A model generated the notes under the pieces. The model did not search any database. It was not told the DNA's origin and worked only from the letters and a program-made list of their open reading frames with translations. Shown in pieces: positions 8,982 to 16,082 of a DNA stretch of 64,000 nucleotides (position 1 is the first letter of the stretch; the number at the start of each line of letters is the position of its first letter). The stretch is from Pseudomonas laurentiana (lineage in GTDB: Bacteria; Pseudomonadota; Gammaproteobacteria; Pseudomonadales; Pseudomonadaceae). A program made the position numbers and the translations under genes. The stretch covers positions 62,001 to 126,000 of the forward strand of contig NZ_BMQU01000002.1 of NCBI RefSeq assembly GCF_014648275.1. Reading direction: 5' to 3'.

Positions 8982-9980
8982 ATGACTGAAACCGCACATT
9001 TTCCGCTGGCTGCCGTGGTGGGTGCCGATGACCTGAAACTGGCATTGTGCCTGACCGCCATCGATCCGAAGATCGGCGGTGTACTGATCGAAGGGCCGCG
9101 AGGCATGGCCAAGAGTACCCTGGCCCGTGGCTTGGCCGACCTGCTCGGTGAAGGGCCGTTCGTGACCTTGCCCTTGGGAGCAACGGAGGAGCGACTGGTG
9201 GGTACGCTTGATCTGGATGTGGCGCTGGGGCAAGGCCGTGCGCAGTTCTCGCCGGGGGTTCTGGCCAAAGCCGACGGTGGGGTGCTCTATGTGGATGAGG
9301 TCAACCTGCTGGCCGACCATCTGGTTGACCTGTTGTTGGACGTCGCCGCCAGCGGCACCAACCGCATCGAGCGCGATGGCATTTCTCACCGGCACAGCGC
9401 GCGCTTTGTGCTGATAGGCACCATGAACCCGGAGGAGGGCGAGCTGCGCCCGCAACTGCTCGACCGCTTCGGCCTGAATGTGGCCCTGGAGGGGCAGCCG
9501 CTCCCGGAAGCGCGTGGACACATTATCCGTAGGCGCCTGGCGTTTGATAGTGACCCTGTAGCGTTCTGTGCGCAGTGGGAAGAGGCGCAGGCGGCATTAA
9601 GGCGACGTTGCCATGAGGCGCGCGAGCGCTTGCCTGGCATTGCCTTGGATGATCAGGCTCTGGCACAGATTACCGAGCGCTGCTTTGCCGCGGGCGTGGA
9701 TGGACTGCGGGCGGATCTGGTCTGGTTGCGCGCGGCACGGGCCCATGCGGCCTGGCGCGGTGCCCAGCATATCAGCGAAGGCGATATCGACGCGGTGGCA
9801 GAGTTTGCATTGCGCCATCGTCGTAACACGGCAGCCGAGCCGCCTCAGTCTCAATCGCCCACGTCGGCAGGCAGCAGCCAGACGCAGGCGCAGGCCGAAG
9901 GGCAGTGGGGGGCATTGCCACCCCAGGCAGTGGCTACTGGCGCTCGCCGCGAGGTACCGAGCTGGCCAAAAAAGCCCTGA
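8982..9980 (+). CDS. ChlI/BchI-like AAA+ ATPase of the cobaltochelatase
   Basis: The 332-residue protein starts MTETAHFPLAAVVGADDLKL. It has Walker A GPRGMAKSTL (about residues 36-45), Walker B VLYVDEVNLL, sensor motif GTMNPEEGELRPQLLDRFGL and a C-terminal lid, matching magnesium-chelatase subunit I. In pseudomonads such a protein next to cobN is assumed to replace CobS as the motor. The last ~45 residues (PQSQSPTSAGSSQTQAQAEG and on) are a low-complexity linker of the sort that joins AAA and VWA parts in ChlD. That linker overlaps the next gene by 76 bases in another frame. ATG 8982 starts one base after the cobN stop. Confidence 0.92.
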   Translation: MTETAHFPLAAVVGADDLKLALCLTAIDPKIGGVLIEGPRGMAKSTLARGLADLLGEGPFVTLPLGATEERLVGTLDLDVALGQGRAQFSPGVLAKADGGVLYVDEVNLLADHLVDLLLDVAASGTNRIERDGISHRHSARFVLIGTMNPEEGELRPQLLDRFGLNVALEGQPLPEARGHIIRRRLAFDSDPVAFCAQWEEAQAALRRRCHEARERLPGIALDDQALAQITERCFAAGVDGLRADLVWLRAARAHAAWRGAQHISEGDIDAVAEFALRHRRNTAAEPPQSQSPTSAGSSQTQAQAEGQWGALPPQAVATGARREVPSWPKKP

Positions 9981-10645
9981 GCATCCGCCCAGCCACCGCT
10001 AACGTGGCGGATGCAAGGCCACATGCGGGGCGGTTGAGGCAGGGCGAACGCGGAACAGCCGTTGCCAGCAAACATGGCCGTGTCGCCTGGCCGGCCACAC
10101 TACTCAAAGGGCGCCCACGGCAACGCCGCGACTTATGCTGGATCCAGCGTACGGCCTCACCCCATGAGTTGTGGCTGGTGATTGTCGATGCCTCGGCGTC
10201 AACCCGCCGTCACAAGGCGTTGAGCCAGGCGAAGGGCGTGTTGGCCGAATTGTTCGATCAGGCCTACCGGCAACGGGCACGCTTGGCACTGTTGACAGCC
10301 AGCGGTGACGAGCCGCGTTGGCAGCGCCAGGGCTTAAAGGCATCCTCAGCGTTCGGCCCTTGGCTGGAAGCACTGGGCGCCGGCGGCGGTACACCTCTGT
10401 TGGCGGCCCTCGAGCAGGCCAGGCAGTGGTTGCTGCAGCGGGCCAAGCGTTATCCGGCTGAACAGCAGCGTTGCCTGATACTGACCGACGGGCGGCTTGG
10501 CGCCTGGCCAGCGTTGCAGGCACTCCCTTGCAGCAGTCTGTTGATCGACATGGAAATGGCGCCACTACGTCTGGGCCGCGCTCGTTTGATGGCAGAACAA
10601 CTACAGGCCGAGTATCGCCACATCGAACAGTTCAAACTGTTGTAG
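9905..10645 (+). CDS. VWA-domain protein, ChlD-like chelatase subunit
   Basis: The 246-residue product has a von Willebrand A domain with a MIDAS motif: DASAS (about residues 98-102), the threonine in GGGTPLL, and the aspartate in LTDGRLG. These features are those of the C-terminal half of magnesium chelatase subunit D/CobT. It would form the second ring partner of the ChlI-like ATPase acting on CobN. The frame opens with GTG 9905 with a GAAGGGC stretch before it, inside the preceding gene; a start further down is also possible. The N-terminal 60 residues are basic and linker-like (KGRPRQRRDLCWIQ leads into the domain). Confidence 0.85.
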   Translation: MGGIATPGSGYWRSPRGTELAKKALSIRPATANVADARPHAGRLRQGERGTAVASKHGRVAWPATLLKGRPRQRRDLCWIQRTASPHELWLVIVDASASTRRHKALSQAKGVLAELFDQAYRQRARLALLTASGDEPRWQRQGLKASSAFGPWLEALGAGGGTPLLAALEQARQWLLQRAKRYPAEQQRCLILTDGRLGAWPALQALPCSSLLIDMEMAPLRLGRARLMAEQLQAEYRHIEQFKLL

Positions 10646-10716
10646 GGCCATTACTTAAGTGATGGCTGATACGGCAATTTGATATCGCCGTTCAATAAAG
10701 ACGTCATAAACCTCAG

Positions 10717-10749
10717 TATGAAAGTGCGTCAAAAAGACGCACTTTCATA
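10717..10749. terminator. Hairpin between convergent genes, candidate bidirectional terminator
   Basis: A perfect 14-base stem (TATGAAAGTGCGTC pairing with GACGCACTTTCATA) surrounds an AAAAA loop, between the end of the VWA gene and the end of the convergent small gene. A strong U-tract is absent, so terminator activity is inferred from position and perfect pairing. Confidence 0.55.
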
Positions 10750-10762
10750 TCGGTCGCACTAC

Positions 10763-11029
10763 TCACTCGGGCATTGTCCAGGGTTGTAGGTTGTACCCTT
10801 TCTCGCTCAATTCAGCCCGCACCTCTTCAATGAAATGCGCCAGTTGCTCCGGGTCGGAATAGGTGCTGCTCGGGACTTGCTTGCTGCCGATACGGGTGCT
10901 GGTACGGTCGATCACCGCCAGGCTCAGCTCGCCTGTACCGTTAGGTGAATCCCACGTTACGCATTGGAAGGGTTCAAACGCGTGGGTGGTAATAAGCAGT
11001 GCTTCGTTGACACGCAGCGAGGCGTTCAT
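10763..11029 (-). CDS. Small hypothetical protein, DUF1652-like
   Basis: An 88-residue soluble protein starting MNASLRVNEALLITTHAFEP. The pattern of an N-terminal helix, one cysteine in FQCVTWDSPNG, a beta-rich centre (GELSLAVIDRTS) and a C-terminal helix (AHFIEEVRAELSEKG) resembles the DUF1652 family common in Pseudomonas, but this is a pattern judgement. ATG 11029 has AGAGGACC about nine bases before it and is preferred to an upstream frame start at 11056. Function unknown; it is convergent with the cobalamin operon and not obviously linked to it. Confidence 0.65.
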   Translation of the reverse strand: MNASLRVNEALLITTHAFEPFQCVTWDSPNGTGELSLAVIDRTSTRIGSKQVPSSTYSDPEQLAHFIEEVRAELSEKGYNLQPWTMPE

Positions 11030-11340
11030 CGGGTCAGGTCCTCTAGTAATACCCAAACATTCATGGAAGCCGCATTGGCGGTGAGTTACTTGTACTGATG
11101 CTCGCAGGGCGTGTTCGAGTCACACCACACATTAAAAAAATAGAAGCTTCGCGCTCACGTCTTCTTGACCTGGAAGTTTTGATGTCAAACGGCATGGAAA
11201 ATTCCCGGGGCGGTTTTCCGGCAGCCCCTTGACGGACAGACGGTAGTGGGAACTTGATGGTTCGTTGCTACTGTTACAAGCGGACCTGCCAACATGCTGT
11301 TTTCACTAACTTTCCTAATAATTGGCGTCAAGGATAGTTC
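11030..11340. other. Intergenic region between divergent small gene and sigma-54 activator
   Basis: About 310 bases, relatively AT-rich, carrying the promoters of both flanking divergent genes. AAGGATAG before 11341 is the ribosome site of the activator gene. No clear sigma-54 or sigma-70 box, repeat or RNA could be called with confidence. Confidence 0.5.
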
Positions 11341-12666
11341 ATGCTCGAGCCTGTTCAGAGTCGCCGCCTGCTCATCGTTGACCCCTGCGATGACTGCCAT
11401 CGCCTATTGCCCGGATTGCGCAGCGTGGGTTGGGATGTCAATAGCTGCACCTTGGCGGCCGCAACTGAACAACGTTGCGATGTGGGCTTGCTGCGCTTGC
11501 AAGCTTCACACCTACAACACCCGGATGCGGTAAAGGACTTGATCAGCCGCAGCGGTACCGAATGGATTGCAGTGCTGAGCGCCGAGGAGTTACGTGCGCA
11601 GAATGTGGGTGATTTTGTCTGTGAATGGTTTTTCGACTTTCACACCCTGCCGTTCGACGTTTCCCGGGTGCAGGTCACCTTGGGTCGTGCTTTTGGCATG
11701 GCACGTTTGCGCGGCAAGGGCCCGGTACATGTGGACGAATCCGAGCACGAGTTACTGGGTGACAGCCAGCCGATTCGTGAGCTGCGCAAGTTGCTCAGCA
11801 AGCTTGCCCCTACGGAGTCACCGGTACTGATTCGCGGCGAAAGCGGCACCGGCAAGGAACTGGTTGCACGCACGCTGCATCGCCTGTCGCAGCGCCGGGA
11901 CAACCCCTTTGTTGCGATCAACTGCGGCGCCATTCCGGAGCACCTGATTCAGTCAGAGCTGTTTGGTCACGAAAAAGGCGCGTTTACAGGTGCCCATCAA
12001 CGCAAGGTCGGTCGAATCGAGGCGGCCAACACCGGTACATTGTTTCTTGATGAGATCGGCGATCTGCCGTTGGAGTTGCAGGCCAACCTGTTGCGCTTCC
12101 TTCAGGAGAAACATATTGAGAGGGTCGGCGGCAGTCAGCCTATTGCGGTGGATGTGCGGGTGCTGGCGGCGACTCACGTGGATCTCGAATCGGCGATCAC
12201 CCGTGGACGGTTTCGTGAAGACCTGTATTACCGGCTTAATGTGCTGCAGGTCGTGACGGCGCCGCTGCGTGACCGCCATGGCGACCTGTCGATGCTGGCC
12301 AACCATTTTTCTCATTTCTACAGCCAGGAAACCGGACGTCGCCCGCGGTCATTCAGTGACGACGCCCTCGCGGCAATGGGTAGGCATGACTGGCCGGGAA
12401 ATGTCCGTGAGCTGGCCAACCGAGTACGTCGAGGCCTGGTGCTGGCCGAAGGGCGACAGATCGAAGCACAGGACCTGGGCTTGCAAGGGGCAGCGTTCGA
12501 AGTGACGCCAATCGGCACACTGGAGGACTACAAGCATCGCGCTGAGCGTCAGGCGCTGTGTGATGTGCTCAACCGACACAGCGATAACCTGAGTGTTGCG
12601 GCACGAGTGCTTGGCGTTTCCCGCCCGACCTTCTACCGGCTGCTGCATAAGCATCAGATTCGCTAG
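11341..12666 (+). CDS. Sigma-54-dependent activator, VpsR-like
   Basis: The 441-residue protein has three parts: an atypical receiver-like N-terminus (1-130), an AAA+ sigma-54 interaction domain (about 140-370) and a C-terminal Fis-type helix-turn-helix ([20 protein letters not shown]). Walker A is [10 protein letters not shown] (about 163-172) and the sigma-54 contact loop GAFTGAH is intact (about 213). In the receiver the position of the phosphorylated Asp reads DVGLLRLQ, so Asp is lacking, as in VpsR/FleQ-type regulators that sense c-di-GMP rather than a phosphoryl group. A role in exopolysaccharide or biofilm control is an inference by family. ATG 11341 follows AAGGATAG. Confidence 0.9.
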   Translation: MLEPVQSRRLLIVDPCDDCHRLLPGLRSVGWDVNSCTLAAATEQRCDVGLLRLQASHLQHPDAVKDLISRSGTEWIAVLSAEELRAQNVGDFVCEWFFDFHTLPFDVSRVQVTLGRAFGMARLRGKGPVHVDESEHELLGDSQPIRELRKLLSKLAPTESPVLIRGESGTGKELVARTLHRLSQRRDNPFVAINCGAIPEHLIQSELFGHEKGAFTGAHQRKVGRIEAANTGTLFLDEIGDLPLELQANLLRFLQEKHIERVGGSQPIAVDVRVLAATHVDLESAITRGRFREDLYYRLNVLQVVTAPLRDRHGDLSMLANHFSHFYSQETGRRPRSFSDDALAAMGRHDWPGNVRELANRVRRGLVLAEGRQIEAQDLGLQGAAFEVTPIGTLEDYKHRAERQALCDVLNRHSDNLSVAARVLGVSRPTFYRLLHKHQIR

Positions 12667-12724
12667 CATGTGCGTGGCACGGCCGCAAACACGGAACTCC
12701 GTAGCCACTCGTCATGTACGGATG

Positions 12725-13270
12725 CTAGACACCCTCTGGGATCTTCGACTGCATCATTTTTCTTCTATTCAACTTACGTCCATCGATCACGAACGTGCCG
12801 TCCCCTACGGCATGAATCGTTCGTTTCTCTTTTCGGGCGCTATCAACGTACGCCGCGATGCCTTCAAGGACCACAATATTGTGCTTCTGGATGATATCGA
12901 TCACTTTGCACTCTATGTTTGCCAGGCACTCCTTGATCAAAGGTGCCCGGACATGCTTGCCGTCAACGGGCGTTAGCCCGAACGTTGCAAACTTGTCCGT
13001 GTCGACGCCTGAACACGTTCCAACCCCAACGACCTGATCGATCATGTCCACGGTGGGGATTGATATCGTGCATTCCCGGGTGTCGCGAAGAGCGGTGTAC
13101 GAGTAATTCCAGGGCCCGGTCGTTATGGCAAATACCGGAGTGAAGTCCATCACCATGGTCCACGAGAGGGTCATTACGTTGTTCTTCTCGCCATTATTTG
13201 TGGTGACCAACACCACTGGGCCGGGCTCCATCAACGTGAAGGCTTTACCGATGTCTATTTCTCGCATCAT
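12725..13270 (-). CDS. Flavin reductase-like FMN-binding protein
   Basis: The product (about 181 residues) starts MMREIDIGKAFTLMEPGPVV and matches the flavin reductase-like domain: the FMN-pocket segment NVMTLSWTMVMDFTPVFAI, then ECTISIPTVDMIDQVVGVGT and KHVRAPLIKECLANIECKV. Proteins of this family bind FMN and many reduce flavins with NAD(P)H, but the native partner is unknown. The start at ATG 13270 is chosen because GGGAG lies six bases upstream; a frame open to a TTG at 13402 lacks a ribosome site. It is convergent with the sigma-54 activator gene. Confidence 0.87.
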   Translation of the reverse strand: MMREIDIGKAFTLMEPGPVVLVTTNNGEKNNVMTLSWTMVMDFTPVFAITTGPWNYSYTALRDTRECTISIPTVDMIDQVVGVGTCSGVDTDKFATFGLTPVDGKHVRAPLIKECLANIECKVIDIIQKHNIVVLEGIAAYVDSARKEKRTIHAVGDGTFVIDGRKLNRRKMMQSKIPEGV

Positions 13271-13523
13271 CAGGTGCTCCCGATTCTCCCGTTTCAGCCG
13301 GAACAGTGGCCAATCAGCGGGGCGTTGGGTTGCGGGCGGAGCGCGATGACGATGCTGGCGCTCCAGGTTGCCTTGCGGCGCAATGGGTTTGATATAGATC
13401 AAGCCCGGTAAGGCTTCAAGGGACGATTCTGGACAACAGTGGGTGATGATGCACGGTTAATGGTGTTCCACACTGGGCAACCGCCGATGCCTGGTACGAG
13501 GGTTACACTTCAGGAGCCTTCCG

Positions 13524-14192
13524 ATGCTTGAGCCTCGTTATCAAAAAATGGCGTTGGATGATGTGGAGCTATCAGCCGATTTGCGTTTGCCGAACAACGC
13601 TGTTGGCCTGGTGGTCTTCGTTCATGGTAGCGGCAGTAGTCGGCAAAGCCCGCGAAATCAAAGCGTGGCGGCGTACTTGTCCAGGCGCGGTTTGGCTACC
13701 TTACTGTTCGACCTGCTTACAGAGCCGGAGCAGCGGCTGGACAACCTCACCCGGGAGCTACGTTTTGATATCCCCTTGCTTTCCCGGCGCCTGGTTCAGG
13801 TCATTGACTGGATTGGCCGGAATGCTGAACTGCAATCGTTGCGGATAGGGTTGTTTGGTGCGAGCACCGGTGCGGCGGCGGCACTCCTGGCTGCTGCAGA
13901 GCGCCCGGAGGTCATTCATGCGGTAGTCAGCCGGGGAGGGCGAACCGACCTTGCCGAAGCTGCCCTGCCTCGAGTCAAGGCTCCTACGTTGCAAGTCGTC
14001 GGTGCGCTGGACCCGGTGGTGCTCAAGCTGAACGACCAAAGCAGTCAGGCCCTGCAGTGCGAGCAACGCCTGGAGGTGGTGGCGGGCGCCACGCATCTTT
14101 TCGAGGAGGCAGGTGCGCTTGAGGACGTCGCCAGGCTCGCGGGTGACTGGTTCGAGCAGTATCTCACCAAGTCCTCTCCCAACAGAACCTGA
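13524..14192 (+). CDS. Alpha/beta hydrolase, dienelactone hydrolase-like
   Basis: A 222-residue cytoplasmic protein starting MLEPRYQKMALDDVELSADL. It shows the oxyanion region VVFVHGSGSS (about 30-39), nucleophile elbow GASTGAAAA with the serine at about 114, acid in VVGALDPVV and histidine in GATHLFEE, giving a full Ser-Asp-His triad. Related proteins in Pseudomonas sit in stress-linked clusters, frequently with phosphoribosyltransferases; none is adjacent here. Substrate unknown. AGGAG lies about seven bases before ATG 13524. The next gene on the same strand is a PolX polymerase 51 bases on. Confidence 0.88.
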   Translation: MLEPRYQKMALDDVELSADLRLPNNAVGLVVFVHGSGSSRQSPRNQSVAAYLSRRGLATLLFDLLTEPEQRLDNLTRELRFDIPLLSRRLVQVIDWIGRNAELQSLRIGLFGASTGAAAALLAAAERPEVIHAVVSRGGRTDLAEAALPRVKAPTLQVVGALDPVVLKLNDQSSQALQCEQRLEVVAGATHLFEEAGALEDVARLAGDWFEQYLTKSSPNRT

Positions 14193-14243
14193 CGGTGATG
14201 ATGCCGACTGCAGCATCAACCTCTATCGGGCCAGGATTGCGCT

Positions 14244-16040
14244 ATGAAGCTTACGGCGGTGCCTCTTCAGGATCTCTCACCCGAATCACGATCTTCACCC
14301 GCCAGGGTGACGCAGGTGATCGGTAATCATCAGATCGCCGCGATTTTTGATGATATCGCCGATCTTTTGGAGATCGAGGACGCCAACCCTTTCCGAATCC
14401 GGGCTTACCGCAATGCGGCGCGGACGCTAAGGGCTTCTACCGTGGTGGTGTCGGAACTGGTTGCGCGGGGTGAACCTCTGCCCAAACTCAGCGGTATTGG
14501 GGCTGATCTCTCTGGCAAAATCCACGAAATTGCAACGACCGGCGATTGCGCGTTGCACCAACGGCTGCGAACGACATTACCCGCAGGCTTGGTCGAGCTG
14601 CTTTCCATTGCAGACCTGGGGTCCAAGCGAGTCAAACACCTGTACCACGATCTCGGTATCGAAACCATTGAGCAGCTTTGCCAGGCCGCCAAACAAGGGC
14701 GCATCCGCCAACTGGCTGGTTTTGGCGAAAAAATGGAAGCTCGATTGCTGCGTGCCGCACAGAAGGGGATCGGTAGGGAGCACCGTTTGCCATTGGCTGT
14801 TGTTGCTCCGCTGGCGCAAGGACTGGCCGAGTACCTCAAACAACTCCCGGGCGTCGCATCAGCCACGGTTGCCGGAAGCTTGCGACGCATGCGCGACACC
14901 GTTGGTGATATTGATATTCTCGTCGCCGCAGCGCACTCGGTGGGCGTCGTGGCACACCTCATCAAGCACCCTGACATTGCGACCGTGCTTGCAAAGGGGC
15001 GCACACGCGCCAGCGTCATGCTGCGCTCAGGTATGCAAGTGGATCTGCGCGTGGTTGATCCAGCGGTCTACGGCGCTGCACTGGTGTATTTCACGGGTAG
15101 CAAGGCACATAACATCGCGATTCGGCAGCGGGCTCAAAAACAAGGTTTGAAACTCAGTGAGTACGGTGTATTCAGGGCAAAAAAATGCCTGGCCAGCGCG
15201 ACTGAAGACGCCGTTTACCACGCGCTGGGGCTGCCTTGGATAGTGCCTGAGCTGCGCGAGGATCGTGGTGAAATTGCTGCGGCACTAGCCGGTTGCCTGC
15301 CCACGTTGATTGAACTGGGCGACCTTAAAGGTGACTTGCATGCCCATACCCGTGCTTCAGATGGCAGTAACAGCCTGGAGGAGATGGCATTGGCTGCGCA
15401 GGAGGCCGGGCTGGAGTACCTGGCAATTACTGAGCATTCAAGGTCTCTCAGAATCGCGAAGGGGCTGGATGTCGACAGGTTGCTCAAGCACATTGACCAG
15501 ATTGATCTGATCAATGCCGGCTTGCGGGGCATCACGCTCCTCAAGGGGGTGGAAGTTGAGATTCTCGAAGACGGTAGCCTGGATCTACCGGACGATATTC
15601 TGCGGCGTCTTGACCTGGTGGTAGGCGCAATACACAGTCATTTCGGCCTGACACTGCGTCAACAAACCCAGCGCCTGTTAAGGGCCATGGACCACCGCTA
15701 TTTCACCCTTCTGGCACACCCGCTATGCCGGCTGATCAATGAGCGCGAACCCCTGGACCTGGACTTGCCCGCAATTATCAAGGCAGCCAGGCAACGTAAT
15801 TGCTGCCTTGAGCTGAACGCTCAGCCGCAGCGTATGGACCTGTTCGATCTCCAGTGCCGGTACGCCATGGATGAAGGTGTGCTCATCTGCATCAACTCGG
15901 ACGCGCACCGTACCGCCGACTTCGGCTATTTGCGTTACGGCGTCGCTCAAGCGCGAAGAGCCTGGCTAGGGAAGCAGAATGTCCTCAATACTCGATCGCT
16001 AACGGACCTGAGGACGTTTCTGAGCTCATCTGGCGGTTAG
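14244..16040 (+). CDS. polX: Family X DNA polymerase with PHP domain (PolX)
   Basis: The 598-residue protein joins a PolX polymerase module and a C-terminal PHP phosphoesterase domain. Visible parts: helix-hairpin-helix region (LPKLSGIGADLSGKI and LAGFGEKMEARLL), nucleotidyltransferase acids in RDTVGDIDILV, and PHP metal motifs GDLHAHTRASDG, ITEHS, GAIHSHF, LAHPLCR and NSDAHR. Bacterial PolX enzymes fill short gaps in base-excision and end-joining repair; the PHP domain gives 3'-5' exonuclease and AP-site cleavage in studied members. The 25-residue leader before the HhH region is longer than usual. The gene is followed after 42 bases by a P-type ATPase. Confidence 0.93.
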   Translation: MKLTAVPLQDLSPESRSSPARVTQVIGNHQIAAIFDDIADLLEIEDANPFRIRAYRNAARTLRASTVVVSELVARGEPLPKLSGIGADLSGKIHEIATTGDCALHQRLRTTLPAGLVELLSIADLGSKRVKHLYHDLGIETIEQLCQAAKQGRIRQLAGFGEKMEARLLRAAQKGIGREHRLPLAVVAPLAQGLAEYLKQLPGVASATVAGSLRRMRDTVGDIDILVAAAHSVGVVAHLIKHPDIATVLAKGRTRASVMLRSGMQVDLRVVDPAVYGAALVYFTGSKAHNIAIRQRAQKQGLKLSEYGVFRAKKCLASATEDAVYHALGLPWIVPELREDRGEIAAALAGCLPTLIELGDLKGDLHAHTRASDGSNSLEEMALAAQEAGLEYLAITEHSRSLRIAKGLDVDRLLKHIDQIDLINAGLRGITLLKGVEVEILEDGSLDLPDDILRRLDLVVGAIHSHFGLTLRQQTQRLLRAMDHRYFTLLAHPLCRLINEREPLDLDLPAIIKAARQRNCCLELNAQPQRMDLFDLQCRYAMDEGVLICINSDAHRTADFGYLRYGVAQARRAWLGKQNVLNTRSLTDLRTFLSSSGG

Positions 16041-16082
16041 TTAATCGCGAAAACCTGTTTTTTTGCCACTACTGGCGCGCAC

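Noticed and set aside
7580-9268. 562-codon minus-strand frame
   Set aside because: Antisense to cobN and the ChlI-like gene; composition and lack of domains indicate a shadow.
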